This document shows positions 25,884-33,644 of a stretch of DNA of 64,000 nt, one piece after another. Below the pieces are notes generated by a model that made no database searches, was not told where the DNA came from, and worked only from the letters and a program-made list of their open reading frames with translations. This DNA comes from Claveliimonas sp034178805 (GTDB lineage: Bacteria; Bacillota; Clostridia; Lachnospirales; Lachnospiraceae). Location: assembly GCF_050314255.1 (NCBI RefSeq), contig NZ_JBNPMZ010000001.1:186001-250000 (forward strand), read 5' to 3'. The position numbers were made by a program, and so were the translations under genes. Position 1 is the stretch's first letter, and the number at the start of each line of letters is the position of its first letter.

Positions 25884-27110
25884 TTATCTCAGACTATTCG
25901 CCGCAGCATATGCGGTAGACCAGGCAATCTGAAGGTTGTATCCTCCCGTTACCGCATCCAGATCCAGGACTTCTCCGACAAAATAAAGGTTTTTTACCAG
26001 TTTTGATTCCATAGTGCCCGGGTTCACTTCTTTTACCGATACGCCACCCCTGGTAATAATTGCTTCCTGAAATCCTCTTAACCCTGCAATCTTCATATCA
26101 AAGTTCTTAATCAGATTCACAAACTGCTTTCTTTCCTCTTTGGAAATCTCATTCACTTTCTTATCCGGTGCGATCCCGCTTCTCTCTATCATGACCGGAA
26201 TCAGCTTTGCCGGGAATAATTTTCCAAGAGCATTCTTAAATTGCCGGTTTTTATTTTCTTCAAAATCCCTTAAAACACGATGGTCAAGCTGTTCTTCTGA
26301 AAGAGCCGGTTTCAGATCGATCGTAAGAATGAGCTGCTTATCAATTTTTGATCCAATCACGCTGCTGGCACTTAAGATCACAGGGCCACTCACACCATAA
26401 TGAGTAAAAAGCATCTCACCGAAGTCTTCAAAAAGTTTTTTCTTTCCCAGTCGGACATCCACTTTTACATTACGCAGAGATAAACCCTGGAGTTCCGGAA
26501 TCCAGGGTTCCCGAATTTCCAGAGGAACAAGAGACGGCAAAAGTTCTGTAACCTTATGACCAAGTTTCTGAGCCCATCTGTGTCCATCACCGGTAGAACC
26601 TGTAGCGCGGTAAGAAACTCCACCGGTAGCTATAATACAGGAATCTCCTTCTACCTTCGCCCCATCTGAAAGAACCAGGTATTGAAACTCTTCTTTATCC
26701 GTTTCGATATTCCTGATTTCTGTATTAAGATGTACTTTTACCCCCTGTGTTCTCATCTCGTCACTCAGTGCTCTTATCACATCCGAAGAATGATCAGACA
26801 CAGGAAACACTCTGTTTCCTCTCTCAATTTTCGTACGAACCCCCAGGCTCTCAAAAAAATCTATGACATCCTGATTTGTGTATCCATAGAAGCTGCTGTA
26901 CAAAAATCTCGAGTTACGCATAACAGCCGGAAACAATTCCTCCACATCACAGGCATTTGTAATATTACATCTTCCTTTTCCTGTAATAAAAAGCTTTCTG
27001 CCAAGCTTGTCATTTTTTTCAAAGACATGCACTTCATGCCCGTTTCTTGCTGCAAATATAGACGCAAACATACCGGCTGCTCCGCCGCCGACGATTAATA
27101 TCTTACTCAT
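25884..27110 (-). CDS. BaiN/HI0933-family NAD(P)/FAD-dependent oxidoreductase
   Basis: A 408-residue flavoprotein. The N-terminal Rossmann motif GGGAAGMFASIFAARNG binds FAD. GKGRCNITNA, ATGGVSYRATGSTGDG and the C-terminal VGEVLDLDAVTGGYNLQIAWS are signatures of the HI0933/YhiN/BaiN family. Clostridial BaiN was linked to bile acid dehydroxylation, but most members are housekeeping proteins of unknown role, and this genomic position (ahead of cmk) is the housekeeping one. It starts four bases after the rpiR-type gene stop. Confidence 0.9.
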   Translation of the reverse strand: MSKILIVGGGAAGMFASIFAARNGHEVHVFEKNDKLGRKLFITGKGRCNITNACDVEELFPAVMRNSRFLYSSFYGYTNQDVIDFFESLGVRTKIERGNRVFPVSDHSSDVIRALSDEMRTQGVKVHLNTEIRNIETDKEEFQYLVLSDGAKVEGDSCIIATGGVSYRATGSTGDGHRWAQKLGHKVTELLPSLVPLEIREPWIPELQGLSLRNVKVDVRLGKKKLFEDFGEMLFTHYGVSGPVILSASSVIGSKIDKQLILTIDLKPALSEEQLDHRVLRDFEENKNRQFKNALGKLFPAKLIPVMIERSGIAPDKKVNEISKEERKQFVNLIKNFDMKIAGLRGFQEAIITRGGVSVKEVNPGTMESKLVKNLYFVGEVLDLDAVTGGYNLQIAWSTAYAAANSLR

Positions 27111-27114
27111 GTTA

Positions 27115-28035
27115 TTATTCCTTTATATCTCCAGGTGAAGAAAATTCTACGCTATCCGTCACCATATTTAATTCATCTTTACTGTAGACCTGGTATTCAT
27201 CCCAAATCTGCTCCAGTCGTTCCAGTGTCGCAACAACCTCCTTCTGTTTCTTCATACATAATGCAACTACAAGAGCATTCACAACGCTGAGAGGTGCAAC
27301 CAGCGAATCCACAATAGAAGCCATGTCGCTCCTTGCAATCAGGTTACAGGAAGAATACAGATTCATGGGAGAATGCACACTGTCTGTCAAAGTGATCACC
27401 TTTGCCTTTCGATTACTTGCAAATTCCAGAGCTTTTAGTGTGCGCATGGAATATCTTGGAAAACTGATTCCAATAATTACATCTTCCTCTCCAATGCGGA
27501 TCAGCTGTTCAAATATCTCACTGGAACTGTTGGTGTTTACTGCTTTCACGTCCTCACAGATCAGGTTCAGATAAAAACTCAGGAAGCTTGCAAGAGGCGC
27601 ACAGCTTCGAATACCCACTACATAGATTTTCCGGGCATTCAATATGGTATCAACTGCCTGTTCGAAGGTGTTATGATCAATGGAAGCCATGGTAAGCTTA
27701 ATCTTTTCAATATCAGACTGTAGCACAGAATCAAGGATTTCTCCATGACTGATTCTTCCATAAGTTACCTTCATCCGCTGGATGGAATTCAATTTTGTCC
27801 TGACTAATTCCTCCAGAGCTTTCTGAAATTCCGGATAACCTTTATAGCCCAGAGTCGTTGCAAAACGTACGACTGTGGATTCACTGACACCAACTACCTC
27901 TCCCATCTTTGCCGCTGTCAGAAATGCCGCTTTATCATAATCCTCCCGAATGTAGTCTGCCAGTTTCTTCTGGCCTTTACTGAGCTTGCTGTACCGCTCA
28001 TCAATTTTTTTCAGAAGTTCGTTCTTTGTATCCAT
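27115..28035 (-). CDS. MurR/RpiR family transcriptional regulator
   Basis: A 306-residue regulator. The N-terminal RpiR-type HTH (about 1-80) includes ISKLSKGQKKLADYI-like sequence and the recognition helix region GVSESTVVRFATTLGYKGYPEFQ. The C-terminal SIS domain (about 125-260) has VVGIRSCAPLASFLS and the typical sugar-phosphate binding loops. The ligand is probably a phosphosugar. No sugar-metabolism gene is adjacent, so the target is unknown. It ends four bases before the BaiN-like gene. Confidence 0.9.
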   Translation of the reverse strand: MDTKNELLKKIDERYSKLSKGQKKLADYIREDYDKAAFLTAAKMGEVVGVSESTVVRFATTLGYKGYPEFQKALEELVRTKLNSIQRMKVTYGRISHGEILDSVLQSDIEKIKLTMASIDHNTFEQAVDTILNARKIYVVGIRSCAPLASFLSFYLNLICEDVKAVNTNSSSEIFEQLIRIGEEDVIIGISFPRYSMRTLKALEFASNRKAKVITLTDSVHSPMNLYSSCNLIARSDMASIVDSLVAPLSVVNALVVALCMKKQKEVVATLERLEQIWDEYQVYSKDELNMVTDSVEFSSPGDIKE

Positions 28036-28110
28036 TTTATCTGTCCTTTTCTCTAATTAACATGCTCTATCATTATATCTTTTCTTAACACCTAATTCAA
28101 GACATAATTA

Positions 28111-28136
28111 AAAGGCGTGAATCAAATCACGCCTTT
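28111..28136 (-). terminator. Terminator of the decarboxylase cluster
   Basis: AAAGGCGTGA pairs perfectly with TCACGCCTTT around a six-base loop; CTTTTAATTAT follows on the minus strand. It begins nine bases after the oadA stop. Confidence 0.75.
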
Positions 28137-28144
28137 CAAAAACT

Positions 28145-29560
28145 CTATACAGGATAACTTCCGTTTTTCGTATCTGCTACTGTCTGGTCAACCTTTGTCT
28201 GCTGAGCCTCTCTGTATTTAAAGAAATCTGTAGCAACCTGCGGGAACAGTGCGTAAGAAAGCACGTCCTCATCCTGCTGGATCCACTGTGCACATTCCTC
28301 GCGAAGTGTATCCAGCTCATCCGGAATCAGATCTGCCGGACGGCAGGTAATGACATCCGGATTCTCGCCGAGAACTTTTTTCTTTACTTCCTCGTTAAAC
28401 GGTTTAACGGTTGCACCGTATTTTCCGCTCAGGATATCTTTTGTCTCCTTTGTTGCCATCTTATAACGCTCACCGAGAAGCACGTTAAATACTGCCTGTG
28501 TACCAACGATCTGTGAAGATGGTGTTACAAGCGGTGGTTCTCCCAGGTCTTTTCTTACCTTCGGTACTTCTTCCAGAACATCATAATATTTATCCTCTGC
28601 ACCCTGCTCCTTCAGCTGGGAAGTCAGGTTAGACAGCATACCACCCGGTACCTGATACAGAAGAGTCTTGATATTAACGCCCATGTTCTTCGGATTCAGG
28701 AGCCCCGTCTCCAGAGCTTTGTCACGGATTGGACGGAAATAATCTGCAATCTCAGCCAGAAGCTGCTGATCAAATCCGGTATCGTATGGTGTGCCTTTGA
28801 AGGTCTCTACCATAACTTCCGTTGCAGGCTGGGAGGTACCCAGAGCAAACGGGGACATAGCAGTATCAATTACGTCCACACCAGCTTCTACTGCCTTCAG
28901 GTAAGTCATAGAAGCAACGCCGGATGTGTAGTGTGTATGAAGCTGAATCGGAAGATCCACTGCCTCTTTCATTGCAGTAACCAGTTCTGTTGCCTTATAA
29001 GGAACAAGGAGACCTGCCATATCTTTAATACAAATGGAATTAGCACCCATATCTTCAATTCTCTTTGCAATATCTACCCAGTAATCCAGAGTATACGCGT
29101 CACCAAGTGTATAAGAAAGAGCTACCTGCGCCTCCGCTTTTTCCTTATTTGCTGCTGTAACGGCTGTCTGAAGGTTACGAAGGTCATTCAGACAGTCAAA
29201 AATACGGATGATATCAATTCCGTTTGCTACAGATTTCTGTACGAAATACTCTACAACGTCATCTGCATACGGACGGTATCCAAGAATATTCTGACCGCGG
29301 AATAACATCTGAAGTTTGGTATTCTTGAACCCATCACGGAATTTACGGAGTCTCTCCCACGGATCTTCATGCAGGAAACGAAGGGATGCATCGAATGTAG
29401 CACCACCCCAGCACTCTACAGAATGGTATCCGACTTTGTCCATTTTATCAATGATCGGAAGCATCTGCTCTGTCGTCATACGGGTAGCAATCAGAGACTG
29501 GTGAGCATCACGCAAAATGGTTTCTGTTATTTTAATTGGTTTTTTTTCAATTTCTGCCAT
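28145..29560 (-). CDS. oadA: Oxaloacetate decarboxylase alpha / pyruvate carboxylase subunit B-type carboxyltransferase
   Basis: Moves the carboxyl group between oxaloacetate/pyruvate and biotin. 471 residues. The TIM barrel holds ITETILRDAHQSLIATRM, the metal-binding QLHTHYTSG and a conserved KDMAGLL lysine region; the C-terminal conserved carboxylase domain ends before any biotinyl domain, so the biotin carrier must be the separate gene in this cluster. The start MAEIEKK at 29560 follows AGGAGGAAGAA. Homologous to the 5S subunit of transcarboxylase. Confidence 0.92.
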   Translation of the reverse strand: MAEIEKKPIKITETILRDAHQSLIATRMTTEQMLPIIDKMDKVGYHSVECWGGATFDASLRFLHEDPWERLRKFRDGFKNTKLQMLFRGQNILGYRPYADDVVEYFVQKSVANGIDIIRIFDCLNDLRNLQTAVTAANKEKAEAQVALSYTLGDAYTLDYWVDIAKRIEDMGANSICIKDMAGLLVPYKATELVTAMKEAVDLPIQLHTHYTSGVASMTYLKAVEAGVDVIDTAMSPFALGTSQPATEVMVETFKGTPYDTGFDQQLLAEIADYFRPIRDKALETGLLNPKNMGVNIKTLLYQVPGGMLSNLTSQLKEQGAEDKYYDVLEEVPKVRKDLGEPPLVTPSSQIVGTQAVFNVLLGERYKMATKETKDILSGKYGATVKPFNEEVKKKVLGENPDVITCRPADLIPDELDTLREECAQWIQQDEDVLSYALFPQVATDFFKYREAQQTKVDQTVADTKNGSYPV

Positions 29561-29605
29561 TATTTCTTCCTCCAATAATATATTCAAAGCACAGAATTCC
29601 TGTTA

Positions 29606-30757
29606 TTACATTACACCAAAGATAGCCATAAATGTTCCGGCAGCTACAGCTGTACCGATAACTCCGGCTACGTTCGGTCCCATCGCATGCATCAGAAGGA
29701 AGTTGGTCGGATCTGCCTCCGCTCCTACCTTCTGAGATACTCTGGCTGCCATCGGAACTGCAGATACACCCGCGGAACCGATCAGCGGATTCACCTTACC
29801 TCCGGTTACCTTACACATAATCTTGCCAAAGATTACTCCGGCAGCTGTACCGAACATGAAGGCTACCAGACCCAGAACAACGATCTTAATAGTATCAAAA
29901 TTCAGGAATGCTTCCGCGCTCGTAGTTGCTCCTACAGATGTACCGAGCAGAATTACTACAATGTACATCAGTGCATTGGATGCTGTTTCAGTAAGCTGTC
30001 TTACCACTCCGCACTCACGGAAAAGATTACCCAGCATCAGCATACCAACCAGCGGTGCTGTAGTAGGAAGAATACAGCATACCACGATTGTTACAATAAC
30101 CGGGAACAGAATTCTCTCCAGCTTGGAAACAGGTCTTAACTGCTCCATTTTAATCTTACGCTCTTCTTCAGTTGTAAGAAGCTTCATAATTGGCGGCTGA
30201 ATGATCGGTACCAGTGCCATATAAGAATATGCCGCTACAGCAATCGGTCCCATAATAGCAGTCTGCTGCAGTTTTCCTGCAAGGAAGATGGAAGTCGGGC
30301 CGTCCGCTCCACCGATAATAGATACCGCTGCCGCAGCTTTATCTGAGAATCCCATAGCCATAGCTCCCAGATATGCAGCAAAGATACCAAACTGAGCTGC
30401 TGCTCCCAGAAGGAAGCTCTTCGGATTGGCAATCAATGGTCCAAAATCTGTCATTGCTCCAACGCCCATAAAAATCAGAGACGGAAGAATTGCCCACTCA
30501 TCCAGAACGAAGAAGTAATACAGGAGTCCGCCTACACCGTTTGCCGATTCATCTGCATGAAGCATAATATCCGGATAGATATTAACAAGCAGCATACCGA
30601 ACGCAATCGGGACCAGCAAAAGAGGCTCAAATCCATGCCTGATTGCTAAATATAGGAAAAAACATGCAACTGCAATCATAATTACATTGCCCCATGTAAG
30701 ACTGAAAAATGCTGTCTGATGCACGAGGTTTCCTAATGTTGTTGTTATATATTCCAT
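29606..30757 (-). CDS. oadB: Na+-translocating decarboxylase beta subunit
   Basis: The membrane subunit that decarboxylates carboxybiotin and exports Na+. 383 residues with about nine to eleven helices. The family motifs are clear: LIFMGVGAMTDFGPLIANP, AISIIGGADGPTSIF-like segment (SIIGGADGPTSIF) and the C-terminal block HAMGPNVAGVIGTAVAAG. GGAGG precedes the ATG. It is shared by oxaloacetate, methylmalonyl-CoA and glutaconyl-CoA decarboxylases, so the substrate is set by the partner carboxyltransferase. Confidence 0.95.
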   Translation of the reverse strand: MEYITTTLGNLVHQTAFFSLTWGNVIMIAVACFFLYLAIRHGFEPLLLVPIAFGMLLVNIYPDIMLHADESANGVGGLLYYFFVLDEWAILPSLIFMGVGAMTDFGPLIANPKSFLLGAAAQFGIFAAYLGAMAMGFSDKAAAAVSIIGGADGPTSIFLAGKLQQTAIMGPIAVAAYSYMALVPIIQPPIMKLLTTEEERKIKMEQLRPVSKLERILFPVIVTIVVCCILPTTAPLVGMLMLGNLFRECGVVRQLTETASNALMYIVVILLGTSVGATTSAEAFLNFDTIKIVVLGLVAFMFGTAAGVIFGKIMCKVTGGKVNPLIGSAGVSAVPMAARVSQKVGAEADPTNFLLMHAMGPNVAGVIGTAVAAGTFMAIFGVM

Positions 30758-30807
30758 TTTTTAACCTCCAGTCGTATCTCGAAACGTAAATCAGAAGATT
30801 ATGTTTC

Positions 30808-31179
30808 TTAGTTTAATGTAGCCAGTACTGCTCCAGCCTCAACCGGATCTCCAACAGCCACATCAATACTTGCCACTGTTCCGTCTTCTGGTGCAACGAC
30901 CGGAATCTCCATCTTCATTGCTTCGATAATAACAACCGGGTCTCCTGATTTTACACTCTGACCAACGCTTGCTTCAATCTTGAATACTTTTCCTGCTGCT
31001 CCTGCCTTAACCTGAATAGATCCTGCTCCTGCAGATGCCTTCGGTGCAGCTGCTACAGGTGCTGCTGCAGGTGCCGCAACCGGTGCTGCAACCGGCGCTG
31101 CTGATACAGCTCCTGCTCCTTTTTCTTCTACTGTTACATCATATACATTGCCATTAACTGTAATTGTATAATTTTTCAT
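30808..31179 (-). CDS. Biotin carboxyl carrier protein of the decarboxylase
   Basis: A 123-residue biotin carrier. A short N-terminal beta part (MKNYTITVNGNVYDVTVEE) is followed by an Ala/Pro hinge (about 27-55) and a biotinyl domain (about 55-123) with the acceptor lysine in EAMKMEIPV. The start at 31179 is chosen because AGGAGG has an eight-base spacing to it; an ATG six bases earlier is too near. It resembles the 1.3S subunit of transcarboxylase and the gamma/delta carrier of methylmalonyl-CoA decarboxylase. Confidence 0.94.
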   Translation of the reverse strand: MKNYTITVNGNVYDVTVEEKGAGAVSAAPVAAPVAAPAAAPVAAAPKASAGAGSIQVKAGAAGKVFKIEASVGQSVKSGDPVVIIEAMKMEIPVVAPEDGTVASIDVAVGDPVEAGAVLATLN

Positions 31180-31203
31180 TTCCATATCCTCCTGGTAATC
31201 ATC

Positions 31204-31980
31204 CTAATTCCATTTATTTGATTTTCTGCGTTTGATACTTCTTACAACAAAACCATCCGTACTTGTTCCCTCAGCTGCCGCAATTGCTGCTGCGATAACC
31301 GCAATCAGCTCTGCATCATCCTGAGCCTTCGGTGCCGGAGCTGCCACTGCTTCAGGTGCTGCCTCAGGTGCCTTTTCAGTCTCTTTTGCTTCTTTTGGTT
31401 TCTTAGTGAAAGCAGCCTGTATTGCAGGAATATATTTAAATAAAGAAATAATCAGGGAAATGAATATCAAAACTGAAAATACAGTTCCCATACCCAACAG
31501 AGTATTCATTCCTGCTTTCTGCAAAATCTCTCCAAGGGAGAAATGTGCACTGACTGTCACAGACTCAAGAAACAGCTTTTCATCAAACTGGAATTCCAAA
31601 GTCGCTTCTCTGTTCTCGAACTTTGCTTCTGTTGTCACCAAGACGCCGTCTTTATCTGCTTCAAATGTGTAATCGCCATGCTCAATAAACTGACCGCACT
31701 CATCTTCACCTGCCTGCCAGGATTCCAGCGCTGAAAGGAAAGAATCCGTTGTAAGCGGAAGTCCTGAATCAGCAAGCTGCTGCTCAAAGGTGAATTCACG
31801 CATATCCTTCCACTGTTCAATGGTAGCCTCATCAGCCTCAGAACAGTACTGAATCATGAATTCCACTACCTGTTCAAGCGTTGCCTGATCATATTCTACC
31901 GTTGTAACCTTACTTGCACATCCGGTAAAGGTAAGCACAGCTGTAAGCATACATAATAATAAGCTAATCTTTTTCTTCAC
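31204..31980 (-). CDS. OadG-type small membrane subunit with an N-terminal lipoprotein domain
   Basis: A 258-residue protein. It starts with a lipoprotein signal peptide (lipobox FTGC near residue 20), then an extracytoplasmic domain of about 130 residues rich in Glu and Thr, then one membrane helix (about 160-185) and a cytoplasmic Ala/Pro-rich tail with DDAELIAVIAAAIAAAEG and a basic end RSIKRRKSNKW. The helix plus tail is the OadG/MmdD pattern that holds the decarboxylase complex at the membrane; the large exported domain is an addition to the classical about 80-residue OadG. The start is a GTG. Confidence 0.82.
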   Translation of the reverse strand: MKKKISLLLCMLTAVLTFTGCASKVTTVEYDQATLEQVVEFMIQYCSEADEATIEQWKDMREFTFEQQLADSGLPLTTDSFLSALESWQAGEDECGQFIEHGDYTFEADKDGVLVTTEAKFENREATLEFQFDEKLFLESVTVSAHFSLGEILQKAGMNTLLGMGTVFSVLIFISLIISLFKYIPAIQAAFTKKPKEAKETEKAPEAAPEAVAAPAPKAQDDAELIAVIAAAIAAAEGTSTDGFVVRSIKRRKSNKWN

Positions 31981-31994
31981 TTTGCCTCACCTCA

Positions 31995-33434
31995 CTAAAC
32001 CGTTCCGTGTTTTTTTGCCGGGCGGTCTTCTCTCTTTGTGAAGAGCATCTCAAACGCACCGATAACATACTTTCTGGTATCAGCTGGCTGAATGATCGTA
32101 TCTACATATCCTCTTCTTGCTGCTGATAACGGACTGGACTGCAATTCCTTATATTCTGCTGCTTTTTCTTTAATTGTAGCCGCATCCGCATCTGCATACA
32201 TAATCTTTGCTGCAAGACCTGCATCCATCATACCGATTTCAGCTTCCGGCCATGCATATACCATATCTGCTCCGATAGACTTACTGTTCATTGCCACATA
32301 GGCACTTCCGTATGCTTTACCGATCACAACATTTACCTTCGGAACGGTTGCATTTGCAAAGGTGTAAGTCAGTTTTGCAACAGCCTTTGCCAGGTTCTTT
32401 TCAGAACACTTGCTTGCTGCAAATCCATTTACATTTGTCAGAGTCAGTACCGGAATATTGAAAGCGTCACAGAATTCTACAAACTCTGCAGCCTTCTTTG
32501 CTCCTCTTGCAGACAGAGAGCCATCAAACTCTGCAACAAGATTTGCTTCTGCATCATATACCTTGGAACGGTTTGCAACAGCTCCTACTGTCATACCATT
32601 CAGGCGGATAAAACCTGTAACCATATCTTTTGCATAATTTCTCTTTGTCTCAAAGAAAATGCTGTTGTCAGAGATATTAGCAAGTGCGATTGCTGTATCC
32701 TCTGTTGCATTCTCAATACCTGCACATACACGATTCAGATCATCCAGACATTCATCATAGGATGCATCCTCTTCATTGTTACATGGTAACATACATACCA
32801 GTGAACGGATTCCTGTAAGAATCTCAGCCTCTGTTCCCACAACATCTACCAGTCCTGCTTCCTCACTCTGGAATGCAGCGGATGATGTATCACATTTACT
32901 GATCTCATTTCCCGGAATAGCATTCGGAGAATTTACAAACAGCCTTGCTTTGTCAGCTTCCATAAAAGTAAAATCTGTCAGAGCAGGAATTACGGACAAT
33001 CCACCTCCGCAGGTTCCGAAAATTGCAGTAATCTGCGGAATCACACCAGATGCCATTGACTGCTTCATATACAGGCTTCCAAATGCCTCCAGAGCATCTG
33101 TTGCTTCCTGAAGTCTCATTCCTGCACAATCCACAAGACCAATCACCGGTGCACCCATCTTCATAGCCATATCGTAGATATTAGCAATTTTCTTTGCGTG
33201 CATCTCACCAATTGCTCCGTTCAGCACTTCCGGATTCTGGCTGTATACGTATACCAGGTTTCCGTCGATCACTCCATAACCGGTAATTACACCATCACCA
33301 GGAGTTTCTTTTTCCTGCATGTTGAAATCTGTTGTTCTTGCTGTAACAGCACCGCCGATTTCGACAAAGCTTCCTGCATCAAGTAAAGCGGCAATTCTCT
33401 GACTTGCTGCACTTTCTGTTGCCATGTTGCTCAT
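31995..33434 (-). CDS. Acyl-CoA carboxyltransferase (MmdA/PccB family)
   Basis: A 479-residue carboxyltransferase of the family that includes methylmalonyl-CoA decarboxylase alpha and the 12S subunit of transcarboxylase. Crotonase-fold oxyanion glycines are seen in FGTCGGGLSVIPALTDF and in the C-terminal VIGKAYGSAYVAMNS region. It is somewhat shorter than the typical 510-520 residues. It is first in a five-gene cluster. Presence together with an OadA-type subunit and one carrier is the subunit set of transcarboxylase. The substrate (methylmalonyl-CoA, malonyl-CoA or other) cannot be told. The start at 33434 is chosen over an upstream one by homologous start MSNM and the GGAGGG spacing. Confidence 0.85.
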   Translation of the reverse strand: MSNMATESAASQRIAALLDAGSFVEIGGAVTARTTDFNMQEKETPGDGVITGYGVIDGNLVYVYSQNPEVLNGAIGEMHAKKIANIYDMAMKMGAPVIGLVDCAGMRLQEATDALEAFGSLYMKQSMASGVIPQITAIFGTCGGGLSVIPALTDFTFMEADKARLFVNSPNAIPGNEISKCDTSSAAFQSEEAGLVDVVGTEAEILTGIRSLVCMLPCNNEEDASYDECLDDLNRVCAGIENATEDTAIALANISDNSIFFETKRNYAKDMVTGFIRLNGMTVGAVANRSKVYDAEANLVAEFDGSLSARGAKKAAEFVEFCDAFNIPVLTLTNVNGFAASKCSEKNLAKAVAKLTYTFANATVPKVNVVIGKAYGSAYVAMNSKSIGADMVYAWPEAEIGMMDAGLAAKIMYADADAATIKEKAAEYKELQSSPLSAARRGYVDTIIQPADTRKYVIGAFEMLFTKREDRPAKKHGTV

Positions 33435-33591
33435 AGTCAAGCCCTCCATTTTCTCAGATATTTAAATTGGGTTTTTCTTATGTGTACCATAAACTAATAA
33501 AAGTAAAACCAAATTTTCTGCCGAGTATATTATATCCGTTTTCATGTAAAACTTCAACTATTTTTCTCCATTATTTGTTAATTTCTTCACG

Positions 33592-33620
33592 AAAAAAGCG
33601 GCTCGAAAATTTCGAGCCGC
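33592..33620 (-). terminator. Terminator of leuA
   Basis: GCGGCTCGAAA pairs with TTTCGAGCCGC (perfect 23-base dyad) and is followed by six T on the minus strand, 25 bases after the leuA stop. Confidence 0.92.
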
Positions 33621-33644
33621 CTGTAAGTTTCTGTTTTTAAACTT

